Below, one piece after another: positions 1 through 10,600 of a stretch of DNA of 64,000 nt (positions within the stretch are counted from its first letter, which is position 1; every line of letters starts with the position of its first letter). This DNA comes from Nansenia antarctica. Taxonomy: Eukaryota; Chordata; Actinopteri; Argentiniformes; Microstomatidae. Both the position numbers and the translations under genes were made by a program. Below the pieces are notes generated by a model. That model saw nothing but the letters and a program-made list of their open reading frames with translations. It was not told the origin of the DNA and ran no database searches. The stretch covers positions 36,723,375 to 36,787,374 of the forward strand of contig OZ022340.1 in assembly GCA_963989245.1 (NCBI GenBank), in the 5' to 3' direction.

Positions 1-66
1 CAGTTACGTGGAAAGAACGGCCATTCAGCGAGAAACACCCAATAATCGGGGGTTCTCGACTGGATT

Positions 67-1119
67 GTGAGGGGATGGACTCCCTCGGCCTCCAAGTCGG
101 ACTGCTTCCAGGCTAGCCTTACAGACCAGTGCTACAAAGCAGCGGCACTGACAGCGAGGGCTCTCAATGCCTCCGCACTCCTATCAGCCTACCAGGCTGA
201 GCTGGAGGAGGATATGACCGCTAACCCAGACAATATGCCTACCCTATGGGAGGAAATCTGCGTTATAACGGATCACATCCTCCGTCTCCACAAGACGGCC
301 ATTCAAGCCACGGGTAAATCCATGGCTCTCATGGTACTGCAGGAGAGGGCGCGTTGGCTCGGTCTCACTAACCTGTCGGCGAAGGAGAGAGAAGAAATTC
401 TCGACACCCCTATCGTACCGCAGGGTCTCTTCGGTGCAGCAGTCACCTCAATGCAGAAGAGATGTGAGGAGAAAAAGAGAGAAGATGAGGCTATGGAGCT
501 GTGCCTTCCGAGAAGAGCGCAGCCCGCAGCGCCCGTGACCCAGCCACGGCAGACCTCAGGCATCCCCGCCCCCTCCCCCGGCCGGCGCGTCGGCGAGGAA
601 GAAGAAGCGGGTGATCTGACAGCTTTTTCCTCGGGAGGAGAGCGAGTCCAGTCGGCCCCCCTCGCTGACCGCTCTGTACCCTCCCGTTCGGTACGGTACG
701 ACATGTTCCATACAAAGGTGAGAGACTGTTCATACTGCAAAGTTGTTTGTCACTCAAGCATGTTAATGCACAATGTATTGAAAATGTCCCGACAAGCGCA
801 TCCAGGCAGAGTGCCACGGGCGCTGTTAACAATGTTGAAAAACATAAAAATAAAAGAGATGTTGAAAAACAAATCTTTCTCTGCCATAACGCAGACCGTG
901 GGTCTAACCCGTCCCGCGGCTGTAATGCAGAAAGCGGCCCGACCGCGCACAGCGCGGGAAGGCACGCTAGGCGGCTGTTGCGCGCCCCGGCCACAAGGGG
1001 GCGCCAACAACTCGCATGTGACGAGGTGGCCAGTCAGCCCGCTTTCCACGCATCAGCAGGAATGGGCAGACTGCACACAGTCAGACTGGGTGTTGAGGAC
1101 ACTACGAAGGGGCTACAGG
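67..1119 (+). pseudogene. DIRS gag-like ORF remnant and linker to pol
   Basis: The first roughly 130 residues align by eye with the gag C-terminal half of the second DIRS copy at 12760-13170: both have a PNQCD/SKSDC-like start, an alanine-rich helix, ERARW/QRQMW, then AREEILDTPIVPQGLFGAAV against ADRMALLNAPIERQGLFGPA. The N-terminal part with the Cys/His motif is absent; a TAA lies in this frame at 43-45. After about base 700 the sequence becomes the gag-pol linker, ending with a segment (WADCTQSDWVLRTLRRGYR) that matches the region just before RT in copy 2. The hAT element interrupts it there. Gag assembles the particle; this remnant is not expected to function. Confidence 0.7.
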
Positions 1120-2166
1120 CAGGGACGCGGGAAGGGGGGTGCTGAGGGTGCTGCAGCACCCCCTAGCGGCAAGCAGAAGGAGCTCCTCCTGCCTGAATTT
1201 TAAAAATAAAAATATTATTCAAACAATAATTTAAAACAATATAATAAGTTAACTATTGTTGCTTTTGGGAATAAAAATAAATGTGTTTTTTGTAATAAAT
1301 GTAAAAATGTGTTTGTTAGTTTTAATGTTAGTGATCACATGGTCATATCTTGCTAGGGACTTGACATCCGAGTCTTGACACCCCCACCCCCACCCCCGTT
1401 TGACGAGCCGTGTCGACCAGACATACGTTTTCCTGGGAGGAAAATTGGAACAGAGACATTCGAGTTTCATTTCATTTTAAAAAAGCTGGTTTACCAGGTG
1501 GAAATGGTTGCATTATGTCACTGAAAGAGACCCTGTTCTTTGCTTCTCTTGCAGTAAAGCTATATAGAGAAGGGGTTAAGGCACCACGACAGAAAGACAA
1601 GTGCATTTACAGTAGGAGGCTTTTGTAAGTTTAGCCAACACGAGATGTCTGACATACATTCAGAATCGGTGAGATTGCTTGCTTCGCTTAACAACACTCC
1701 CATTAATGCTCTACTGTCGGACGTTGTTGAGAAAGAGCAACAGACGGCCAGAAACGTATTAGAACTGATATTCAGATCCATCCGATTCTTCGGCAGCGAA
1801 GGGCTTCCGTTAAGATGCAATACCAATCGACATGGAGTGCTGTCTGTAATAATGGTCAACATCATGTTTGTGGACATTGTGGGACACTGTGAGCTGAGTG
1901 GAAATTACTGTAAATTCCAACACATTGTTGGTAAAATATTTAACGTTACGTCTTTGTAGTGTGTGGGTGCATGCGTGCGTGCTTAACTATTATTGCCCGT
2001 GCATTGGGGCCCGTCGTTATGCCACTGTGTGCGTGTGAGCGAACGAGCAATCAGCGAGAGGGAGGGAGAGAAATCGTTATAATTTTTTCCCTGGCAATTT
2101 TTTTCCCTGTAGCGTATATAGACAGCACCTCAGCACCCCCAGTCAAAATACCTTCCCGCGTGCCTG
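1120..2166. mobile_element. Non-autonomous hAT transposon inserted in DIRS copy 1
   Basis: The terminal inverted repeats are CAGGGACGCGGGAAGG at 1120 and its near-complement CCTTCCCGCGTGCCTG ending at 2166. Both ends are flanked by the same 8 bp, GCTACAGG (1112-1119 and 2167-2174). An 8-bp duplication and a TIR beginning CAGGG are hallmarks of hAT elements. Removing it rejoins the DIRS linker exactly at the GYR-LQF region conserved in copy 2. An inner GGGGTGCTGAGG motif is also inverted near both ends. It is 1047 bp and retains only fragments of transposase coding. Confidence 0.88.
1410..1959 (+). pseudogene. hAT transposase N-terminal fragments
   Basis: Two short open stretches (about 1410-1628 and 1645-1959) resemble the N-terminal region of TTF/ZMYM-type hAT transposases. 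The first has a WEENW...LFFASLAVKLYREG-like stretch. The second has a helical segment with the pattern LLSDVVEKEQQTARNVLELIFRS...GLPLRC, comparable to the family's region of a polar helix followed by a GLALRG-like turn. No catalytic DDE region is present. This supports the hAT assignment of the surrounding element; the family call is by pattern only. Confidence 0.45.
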
Positions 2167-3638
2167 GCTACAGGCTCCAATTCTGTGTCGCTCCACCCCC
2201 ATTCAGAGAAATACTGTACTCTCAAGCTCAGGGCGAACGAGCCAATATTCTCCTGGAGGAAATCTCCATTCTAAGGGAGAAAGGAGCTATAACAGTTGTA
2301 CTTCTCGAGGAGACCCACAGAGGTTTCTACTCGAAGTATTTTCTGGTCCCAAAGAAAGGGGGGGGCATGAGGGCTATTCTAGACCTCCGCGTCTTGAATC
2401 AGCATCTCAGAAAATACAAATTCAGGATGTTGACACACTCTTCCCTGCTAAGTTTCATACGAGCAGGGGATTGGTTCACATCAATCGACCTGAAGGACGC
2501 TTATTTCCACATTCCGATATATCCTCCACACAGGAAATATCTGAGATTCGCTTTCCAAGGGATAGCGTACGAATATGTGGTCCTTCCCTTCGGCCTGTCA
2601 CTAAGCCCAAGGGTGTTTGTAAAATGCACCGAGGCAGCAGTGGCCCCTCTCAGACAGAGGGGTATCAGAGTGGCCACATATATCGACGACTGGTTAGTGG
2701 CAGCCACCTCCTGCGAGGAGGCGGCGCGTCACACAGCGGTCATTTCGAAACACCTAACGAGTCTGGGGTTCCGAATAAACATGGAAAAGAGCATGGTGAC
2801 ACCCTCTCAACGCATCGCGTTTATAGGGCTCGCACTGGACTCTATCCGAGCCAAGGTGTTTTTGTCTCCAGAAAGAGTGGAGACGATGCGCGCGACTATA
2901 GCACTGTTTCGCAGGGGCAACATAGTTACCCTCAAACAATGCCAGAGGTTGTTAGGCTTGATGGCCTCCCCTGTGGTGGCCATACCCCTGGGGCGCCTGT
3001 ACATGAGAGGCATCCAGCGCTGGGTGGCCTCTCTGGGCCTGGACCCCCACCGCGACGGTCACCGTCGTGTGAGGGTCTCCAGGGATTGCTCACTGGCTCT
3101 GCACCAGTGGAAGGACCCAGGTTTCATAACACAGGGTGTTTCTATGGGACCTGGCCTGAACAGAAAAGTAATCACCACGGACGCCTCTCTGAGAGGCTGG
3201 GGTGCCACTTTCGAAGGGAGAACAATAAACAGGGGTTGGGACCCGCACTTACGTTCTACCCATATAAACGGCCTGGAACTGCTAGCTGTTCACTTGGCTT
3301 TGAAACATTTCCTCCCGTGGTTGAGAGGACATCATGTTTTGGTGAGGACAGACAACTCCACGGTCGTTGCCTATGTATACAGACAGGGGGGACTGAGGTC
3401 CCACCAGTTACACACTATGGCACACAGACTGATAGTGTGGAGCAGTGTACACATGCGGTCGCTGAGAGCAACCCATGTACCGGGCATTCTGAACTACGGA
3501 GCAGATTTGTTGTCCAGGGGCAACCCACTGTACGCAGACTGGAGACTTCACCCCGAAGTAGTGAAACAGATTTGGTCACGATTCGGGAGATATTCCATCC
3601 CCACCCAGAGAGATTGTCTCTGTGGGCCTGGCCCGTGA
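2167..3638 (+). pseudogene. DIRS reverse transcriptase / RNase H, copy 1
   Basis: The reading frame is open from the hAT junction to 3638. Visible RT blocks are YFLVPKKGGGMR, LDLRVLNQHL, SIDLKDAYFHIPI, FAFQGIAYEYVVLPFGLS and the catalytic YIDD box (2679-2690). RNase H follows with TTDASLRGWG, LELLAVHLAL, VRTDNSTVVAYV and HVPGILNYGADLLSR. Other DIRS elements continue into a methyltransferase-like domain; here the frame jumps from WSRFGR (about 3590) to the last residues of that domain (LWAWP-like, about 3620), so roughly 300 bp are missing relative to copy 2. The product would synthesise DIRS cDNA. Confidence 0.85.
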
Positions 3639-4639
3639 AGGGATCAACCTTGCACTAGTGGGTCTTCCCCAAGGGGTGATCGACACTATTCAGTGCGCCA
3701 GAGCCTCATCAACTAGAAAGTTGTATGGGCATAAGTGGCGTGTGTTCGAGACTTGGTGCTCAGAGTCACACGCTGTCCCTTTTCAGTGTTCTGTGACAGT
3801 TATTCTGTCATTTCTACAGGACGTGATTGAGAGGGGTAAGGCTTTCTCAACCGTTAAGGTCTATTTGGCAGCTATTTCGGCTTGTCATATTGGCCTGGGT
3901 GGAAAGTCGATAAGCCAGCACCCGTTGGTGTGCCAGTTTATGAAAGGGGCCCGAAGGAAATTGCCTACGTCTAGGCCGTTAGCTCCTTCATGGGACCTCC
4001 CTATGGTACTAGATGCTCTCTCCTGCCCACCGTTCGAACCGCTGGAACAGGTGGAGGTGAAAGTGTTAACGCTAAAGACGGTCCTATTGCTTGCTTTGGC
4101 TTCGGCTAAGCACATAGGTGAAGTCCAAGTTCTCCCCAGGGGACTCTAGGGTCAGTCTGATGCCTAACCCAGCCTTTATTCCGAAGGTTATAGGCTCTTG
4201 CACCCCTATAGAGTTGGCTGCCTTCTATCCCCCGCCTTTTGCCTCGGAAGAGCACAGGCGGTTGCATACTTTATGTCCTGTCCGCGCGCTGCGTGTTTAC
4301 ATAGACAGGACTCAGGGTTGCAGGAAAAGTGACCAGTTGTTTGTATCCTGGGCGAATCCACACACGGGAAAGCCAGTGTCGAAACAACGCCTTTCCCATT
4401 GGGTAGTGGCGGCTTTTGCCTTGGCTTACTCTAGTAAGGGTCTACAGCCCCCCGCGGGCTTACGTGCGCACTCTACTAGAGGTTTGGCGACCTCCTGGGC
4501 ACTCTTTAAAGGGGTGTCTATTCAGGAGGTGTGTGCGGCGGCGTGCTGGGCTTCGCCCCACACGTTCGCTAGATTTTATAGGTTGGATGTTACGGCTCCA
4601 ACGCTATCACACTCAGTCCTCAGTTTGGGTTCCTCTTAG
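3622..4639 (+). pseudogene. DIRS tyrosine recombinase, copy 1 (frameshifted)
   Basis: The recombinase spans two overlapping frames (3622-4149, then about 4118-4639). The N-terminal core-binding part reads RASSTRKLYGHKWRVFETWC and FSTVKVYLAAISACH. The catalytic part has HSTRG (H-x-x-R, His codon 4469-4471) and the nucleophile tyrosine in ARFYRLD (codon 4577-4579). The first catalytic arginine, expected in an AKRVGEL-like motif, is histidine here (AKHIGE, codon 4111-4113). The frame is lost just after it, near 4120-4150. Copy 2 keeps AKRVSDL at this site. The enzyme would integrate the circular DIRS cDNA; this copy should be dead. Confidence 0.8.
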
Positions 4640-4760
4640 GACGTAGTTCCTAGAGTGTGAGGGTCCATTCTGGGACAGTTGTCGTTTTACAGGCAGGTCT
4701 GGCAATACGGGAGTAAGTATATTCCCATAGTGAGATACGAAACGAATACTATGAAAGAGA

Positions 4761-5060
4761 ACTTTAGGTTATTTACATAACCCCGGTTCTCTGAGTAGTA
4801 TTCGTGAGTATCTCACCGGACCACCCTTCTTGCTTTAGAAGCGAGAAAGAGGTTGCTTGTTTTGAATGACGACAGACGCCGTGTGTACGCTATATATAGG
4901 CGGAGGGTCCCGTCCCTCGTGACACAAGCGTCGCCTGGGCCAGCCAATGGGCTGGCGCAGTGTAATTCAGTTTCTGATGAGGTCACGCAGAGGGCGTTCC
5001 TGTAGTGAGATACTCACGAATACTACTCAGAGAACCGGGGTTATGTAAATAACCTAAAGT
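4761..5060. repeat. 56-bp perfect inverted repeat at the DIRS copy 1 end
   Basis: Bases 4761-4816 and 5005-5060 are exact reverse complements (56 bp), separated by 188 bp. A degraded direct copy of part of the arm lies just upstream (4730-4762). The loop holds a TATA-like TATATATA at 4891-4898 and a CCAAT motif near 4945. The same layout, with a different sequence, ends DIRS copy 2. It fits the inverted terminal and internal complementary regions used by DIRS elements to make circular DNA; that role is inferred from family knowledge. Confidence 0.75.
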
Positions 5061-5812
5061 TTTGAGGGCTGATTTGAAGGTGTCCAGGGTGGGGGCGTTG
5101 TGGATCACTGTGGGGAGAGAGTTCCAGAGGGTGGGTGCTGCCACACTGAAGGCACTGTGCAGGGGGTAGAAGGCAGACCCATGTCTGAAGACCGCAGGTC
5201 CCGGGATGGGGTATGTTGGGAGAGGAGGTCAGTTAGGTACTGGGGAGCGCATCTGTGGAGGGATTTGTAGGTGAGGAGGAGGATTGTGTAGGTGAGGCGG
5301 GACTTGATTTGAAGCCAGTTGAGGTGAATGAGGGTGGGGGTGATGTGCTGCCAGGGCTTGGTGTGGGTGAGAACCCTGGGAGCTGAGTTCTGCGCATACT
5401 GGAGCCTGTCCAATGCTTTGCTGGGTACCCCGAACAGGACTCCATTGCAATAGTCCAGGCGGGAGGTGACAAAGGCGTGGATGAGGGTTTCGGCCACGGA
5501 GTCAGAGAGGGAAGGTCGGAGTCTGGCGATGTTTTTGAGGTGGAAGAAGGCGGATTTGGTGCTGGATTTGATGTGTGACTGGAAGGAGAGGGTGGAGTCG
5601 AGGATGACGCCCAGGTTGCGGACTTCGGGAGATGGGGAGATGGAGCAGCCGTCAACCTCAAGGATGAAGTCGGCAACCTTCCGGAGCAGCGCCTTGGGTG
5701 CAACAACCATGAGCTCTGTTTTCTTACCTTTGAGTTTGAGAAGGTTTAATGTCATCCAGGTTTTTATTTTGTGTAGGTTAACCAGTGGGGTTAATTGTTC
5801 AGCCATGCCTAT
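5061..5812 (-). pseudogene. L2/CR1-type LINE reverse transcriptase C-terminal remnant
   Basis: On the minus strand a 233-residue open stretch (5105-5806) reads as the RT thumb and C-terminal region of a vertebrate L2-like LINE: LNLLKLKGKKTELMVV, VRNLGVILDSTLSFQSHI, KSAFFHLKNIARLRPSLS, FVTSRLDYCNGVLFG and LTYKSLHRCAPQYLTDLL. The catalytic YADD region is absent, so it is 5'-truncated. The right edge of DIRS copy 1 lies where the LINE 3' region should continue, so the DIRS may have inserted into it. It matches the same family region as the L2 at 53120-53760. Confidence 0.8.
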
Positions 5813-6239
5813 TCTCTTGAAATAGCCTACCGGTCACAGGTGCTTGTGTCTTGCTCTCCTCCTCCTCTGTTGCCTGCTGTATTCACTCGACCGATTACCC
5901 ATGGCTGCACTCTGACTTCAGGTATGCAGCGTCTCCCTTGCTTAACTTGGTTTACCAGTCTGTAGCGCGCACATTATGTGGTAGGCTAATGTCCAATATA
6001 AATTATATTGCAGATTCTCACTATCCAGAGGCGTTGGGTGTAGGGTCGCTTGCGGTCTGAGGTATGTGGCAGTCTCAGCCGCTATAGTTTTGTACACGGT
6101 CAGAATGGTCCCTATGTAGCCTAACTCATTATATATCCATGCATTTCAGATTGTATCCCTTGCTATTCAGCTGTCTATTCCTGTGAGGGAGTTCATTATT
6201 GTTCCCTGGCCTAAGGTATGTGTCGAGGGCTGTTTGACG
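5813..6239. other. No recognised feature
   Basis: This 427-bp stretch has only short open frames without family resemblance. It could be DIRS untranslated sequence, because it lies directly before a DIRS terminal fragment, but I cannot show that. Confidence 0.4.
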
Positions 6240-6425
6240 TTGACTGTTCTATATCGTGGAGCTCCGCCCCATAGGGGAGCTCTGCTCCTATTGGTTTACC
6301 CCGCTACCTAAAGTAGCCAATGACTGAATTTTTCAATGCCTGCGCCCGCCTGGGGTGCTATATTCATAGCTTTCAGTCACGTGGTTTCTTCCCTAGCAAC
6401 CACCAACCTGACGGGCAAAAAGTAT
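6240..6425 (-). mobile_element. Isolated DIRS terminal fragment
   Basis: This segment is the reverse complement of parts of both ends of DIRS copy 2. The block around CCGCTACCTAAAGTAGCC and GCGCCCGCCTGGGGTGC matches 17532-17600 inverted, and TTCATAGCTTTCA with TGACGGGCAAA matches 11665-11730 inverted. No recombinase or RT sequence is next to it. It is therefore an isolated end of a DIRS family related to copy 2. Confidence 0.65.
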
Positions 6426-6538
6426 CATAGCAACATCGCGAGTGGACGCAAACGGTTAATAAAATACAAAGGTTCCATCTCACAAAACATAATGGAATGT
6501 AAAAACGTTGACGCTCAATATCTCTGAACTACCCTAAA

Positions 6539-6775
6539 CTGAGATAGAACCTTATCATTCTAAACGGAGATAGAACCTTATCATTCTAAACGGAGATAGA
6601 ACCTTCTCATTCTAACGGAGATAGAACCTTCTCATTCTAAACGGAGATAGAACCTTATCATTCTAAACGGAGATAGAACCTTATAATTCTAAACGGAGAT
6701 AGAACCTTATCATTCTAAACGGAGATAGAACCTTATCATTCTAAACGGAGATAGAACCTTATCATTCTAAACTCA
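6539..6775. repeat. 26-bp minisatellite
   Basis: About nine tandem units of GAGATAGAACCTTATCATTC plus TAAACG repeat with very few substitutions (CTTCTC in two units, TATAAT in one). It codes for nothing recognisable. Confidence 0.9.
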
Positions 6776-6955
6776 CGGGTTATCTTCAGTTGATGGATTT
6801 GACTTAGGGGGCATTCATTTGAAGTAACATAATGAACATACAAGTAACAACAACAGGTTAATGCAGCCAGCCAGCCAAGCAAAGACCATGATATGCCCAG
6901 TTTAAGCATGGCGAAAAAGCAGCATGCGTCTGGGTCGCTATGTATCGTGAGCTTA

Positions 6956-7002
6956 GAATGATTCTATCTCCGTTTAGAATGATAGGTTCTATCTCCGTTT
7001 AG
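6956..7002. repeat. Two inverted units of the 26-bp minisatellite
   Basis: Bases here read TTCTATCTCCGTTTAGAATG twice, the reverse complement of the array at 6539-6775, about 190 bp downstream. The two blocks could pair as a hairpin in single-stranded DNA or RNA. Confidence 0.85.
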
Positions 7003-7393
7003 AGCTTGTTAATTACACACAACACAACGCCACCACCAAACAGGTGGCTGACTCCTGCTAAACAATAGCCCATATCCTGATAACAAAAATACATTTAAAA
7101 AAAAAAAGACGGGAAAAAAACACTTGAGCAGTGGCGGCTCCTGCCAAATCTCTCAGGGGGGGCAATTGTTGCGTTGATGGTTAAGGTGACACGTTCAAGG
7201 GTAAATTCACCTAAATCAGCGGGCTTAAATAAATTGACTCTCACAGCCATTGGTATTCAGTTATCACATCTTTTATTTTAGGTGCAGCAAATCCAGGATA
7301 AAGAGCAGTGGCACAGGGGCTGATAATGTGCAATGGATGGATAAAACTATTTACATACTACAAAATACAAAATATGGACGGCATACATACTGC

Positions 7394-10193
7394 TCACTTG
7401 TATTGAAATTTAGCTCGTCTCTCTTTCAAAGCAGCAAAACAATCAATGACCCTCTCATTAAAATCAGGCATCTTCCTGACTAGTTCCCTCTCCATTGAAA
7501 GCATGGCCAGTGCATTCAGGCGCTCCTGGCCCATTGTGTTTCGCAGGAAGTTCTTGATTCTCTTAAGGGTCGAGAAACACCTCTCAGCTTCAGCTGTTGT
7601 CATGGGAGTAGTAATTAGGATGTTCAACAGAGCTACAGTCTCAGAGAAAGTCTCCTGGAGGTTGTAACTGTGTAGAACCTGGTACAGTGCCAGTGCACCA
7701 GAGCAGCCCTTGAACTCAGCACTCTCATAGACAAGGGACAGCTCAGTCTTGAGCTTCACCTGGTTCAGCATGGGGTATGCCTTGACAGTGGTGTTCAGAG
7801 CCTCAACAGGGAATGCATGGCAGTGCTGTTGGAACATCTCTCCTTGGAGCAGCGTGGCACTCACAAGGTGGTTGGTGAAAGAAAACCTTTCTTTGGAGTG
7901 GGCCAGGATTGTGTCGCAGATCTGTCAAAAGTATGGGGTGTAAAAGAAAATGTGGAAATAAGCACTTTGGAAGTACAACACTGAATAAAGACTGCTACCA
8001 TCCCATCCCTGAATGTAACTCTGATTGGTGGTGATTTTCCAACACTGTGTTTCAAAACTTGGACCTACCTCTTTAGACAGCCTCTGCTTCTCTTCTTCTC
8101 CCAAGACCCTCCTTGATGTTCTGGTTCCTGTGGCTTCTTGCTGCTGCTCTTGAGATGAGCTTTGGTCCCTGAAGGCAGACAGACCAACAGTGTTAAGATT
8201 TCAAATAAGAAAATGTAGCTGAACAATCTGCTGTCTTGTAGTTGTAATTGTATCAATGTACAAACTATATTTTTTGATCTTACCTTATGGCCTGCATGCT
8301 GCTTGTGAAGCTTTGGACGGCATGTTTTATGAAGACTGCGTCAATGTCCTTCTTCTGCAGCTTCTGGTACAGCATGTCAACGTGAGGCATGATACCGTGG
8401 AAGAGATGCAGGAAAAACCGGAAGTTCTCATCCTCCAGCATCCTCACAAAGCCAGATGCCTCCTGCACTGTGGTGTTATCAAAGGAGCTGGTCCTGATGG
8501 TTTCGAAACACTCTATGAGGTCATCCAGGTTCTCGTATACAGTGTTCACGATTCTGCTGTTGAAATTCCATCTTGTGGACGAGGCTCTTGGCAGCCTTCT
8601 TGCAACAACCTCGTCGAGGATGCTCGTGCGTTTAGGCGACCGGGAAAAAAAAGTGGCAATACCACTCAAATCCGAAAAAAAAACTCTCACTGCGGGGATG
8701 TTAGAAGTGGCTTGCTGCATAATCAAGTTCAATTGGTGTGCGTAACAGTGGACATAATGGGCATTTCCATAATGTTCACGCACCTTCTGCTGAACACCAG
8801 CTCTCTCGCCCCTCATCACACTGGCCCCGTCATACGCTTGAGCGACAAGTTTACCTTGAATGAATGAATGAATGAATATTTTATTTTCGAACATGATTTA
8901 AATAATAAAAGAACAAATAACTAATATGTTATAACACTTTACAGTCCTATTATATTATAATCCAATTAATTAATAATAATGTAACGAACGAGGAACTGGT
9001 AGTGTAGCTCGCCCCATGCGGGAGTCGAACCCCGATCTCCCGCATAACCGCCGGCCTCGGCTCGCTAACCACAACACCAAGGGAGGAGCTGTTAACAGGC
9101 CCCGTACGGGAACGCTACACTAATAATAATTATTTCAGTATCATCAGTAGTAATACTTTTTCATTCTTAATATTGAAACAACACAAAATAACTAAATAAA
9201 CATAATTTTCCATTCTTAATACTGAAACAACCGGGAGGGGGCGACATTACCTTTCTCTTCTTCAGTGAAAAGGCTGCCAAGTCTCTCCAGCAGTACAGTA
9301 GCGATCGAGTCGGCCGTTGCATTCAAGATGGGGATGAATTCAAAAAAACGTTCTTGGACAGCATGGTTCCTGTCTATGTATCTCAGCACAAGCACCAACT
9401 GAGTCTGTGTAGAAACATCCGTGGTCTCATCTGCTTGGATTGCTACGAATCTGGCTAACTTCACTTCCTCCATAATCCGTTCCCTGATGACTGACAGCAT
9501 ACAATCCAACAGCTCGTTCTGCACAGTCTTTGACGTTCCCTTGAAGACTGTTGCTGTTTTCAAGTGTTCCTCAAACACTTCATCCATCGATGCCACCAAG
9601 TCCACCAGTCCACGAAAAATCCCTGGGTTGCCGGAACCCGAGTCATTTTCATTTTCCCCCCGCAAAGCTACCTCGAACACCCCACAAAACTTCACACACT
9701 CAATCAGACGGGAGAGAATATGTCGGTTTTTGTTCACCTCGTCGTTGTGACGACGCACAGCGACCCTGTAGCTCTCATCCAACTGTGTGGCAATGTCGAC
9801 CCTCCCGAATGCTTGAAGCTTCATGCAACTAGCCATGTGTAGCTTTGACAGGTCATGTTTTTTTGCCTTTTCAGACAAATGGTGCATGTCTGTGACACCT
9901 GTACTTGTCCATGCGTCCGCACTCGGATGGAATAACATGCAGGGAAAGCAGAACAACGCATTTGTTACCTCACATCCCGCTAGCCATGTTTTCTTCTCAT
10001 ACCAACCCCTCGTAAATCCTCGGTTATACGATTTTCCCATTTTCCCTGCCTTTGTATAAACTTGCTTTATAATAAAATTTGGTCTGGGTGGTCCTAATTC
10101 CTTTACTGTTAATTTCCCCTGGTTGCTACGACGGCTGAACGGTGTTTCTTTTAAAGATTCAACCGAGTTGTTCAGAACATTACTAGCCGCCAT
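7394..10193 (-). CDS. hAT transposase, TTF/ZMYM type, four exons
   Basis: Exons on the minus strand are 10193-9251, 8854-8284, 8168-8069 and 7921-7394. All introns are GT-AG, phases are 1, 2 and 0, and the joined frame runs 714 codons including the stop without interruption. Exon 1 carries the N-terminal TTF-like region (GWYEKKTWLAGC, CFPCMLF) and the first catalytic block IQADETTDVS. Exon 2 has QAYDGASVMRG and YVHCYAHQLNL. Exon 4 ends in the hAT dimerisation region TTAEAERCFSTLKRIKNFLR. hAT transposases excise and insert the element by DDE chemistry. Gene structure was inferred from splice signals and frame agreement. Uninterrupted coding together with TSDs makes this plausibly autonomous or recently active. 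Confidence 0.88.
8981..9120 (-). repeat. tRNA-like retroposon in hAT intron 1
   Basis: A 140-bp insert is flanked by the 10-bp direct repeat TAATAATAAT (8971-8980 and 9121-9130). On the minus strand it contains an A-box-like TGGTTAGCGAG and a B-box GGTTCGACTCC, as in RNA polymerase III promoters of tRNA-derived SINEs. GTGTAGC and GCTACAC occur near its two sides. Next to it (8860-8900) is a separate (ATTC)n retroposon tail on the minus strand. Confidence 0.6.
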
Positions 10194-10600
10194 AGTGATC
10201 TGAAATGAAGGTTAATTGGCTAGCTCGTCTAAAGCTACGCCGGACATGACGTAAGCACGTACGATTCTTTGTGCATGTCCCAAAACCCCATAGACAAATG
10301 ACCGAATGGCCTGAAGTTACCAAAATAGATTTTACATGCAAGTCTACGAGAACAGCCTAGTGCAACTTCGAGTAGACTGAAAGTTGCCCTGAAAGGGGCG
10401 GGACTTGAAGCTGATTGGAACATACTCCACAGAACACTAGCTGATTGGACTATGATATACTCCACAGAACACTAGCTGATTGGACTATGATATTCAGAAG
10501 CAACACTGTCTAGAAGTCATAGAAAAAAAATCTCTCTCTTCTCCCTTTGGTGGGGCATTGTCCAATTGCCCCTAATGAACCAGCCTCCCCTGCACTTGAG

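Larger units (their letters stand above)
1..5060 (+). mobile_element. DIRS-like tyrosine-recombinase retrotransposon, copy 1
   Basis: A DIRS-type retroelement is visible as gag remnant, reverse transcriptase plus RNase H, tyrosine recombinase and a terminal perfect inverted repeat, in the order typical of DIRS elements. DIRS elements integrate through a tyrosine recombinase rather than a DDE integrase and leave no target-site duplication. The copy runs off the left edge of the window. It carries a hAT insertion at 1120-2166, a deletion after the RNase H domain, and a frameshift plus loss of a key arginine in the recombinase, so it is not autonomous. Its right edge abuts an L2-like LINE, which may have been its target. 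Confidence 0.85.
7129..10592 (-). mobile_element. Complete hAT transposon with transposase gene
   Basis: The left end starts CAGTGGCGGCTCCT (7129). The right end, read inward, starts CAGGGGAGGCTGGT (10592). The shared inner GGGGCAATTG block is at about 7157 on the left and 10570 on the right. Both ends are flanked by the identical 8 bp CACTTGAG (7121-7128 and 10593-10600). An 8-bp duplication is the hAT signature. The 3464-bp element contains one transposase gene on the minus strand whose spliced frame is unbroken. A 140-bp tRNA-like retroposon sits in intron 1. Upstream of the start codon lies a tandem pair of ACTAGCTGATTGGACTATGA units (10440-10495). Confidence 0.92.

Noticed and set aside
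303..1049. Minus-strand frames over the DIRS gag region
   Set aside because: They are antisense shadows of a GC-rich coding remnant with no family resemblance.
2471..3658. 395-codon frame over the DIRS RT
   Set aside because: It is a shadow of the RT/RNase H frame and has no domain resemblance.
8996..9085. tRNA gene on the minus strand
   Set aside because: A/B boxes are present, but the segment is part of a 140-bp insert with a 10-bp TSD and no clear cloverleaf; a retroposon is more likely.
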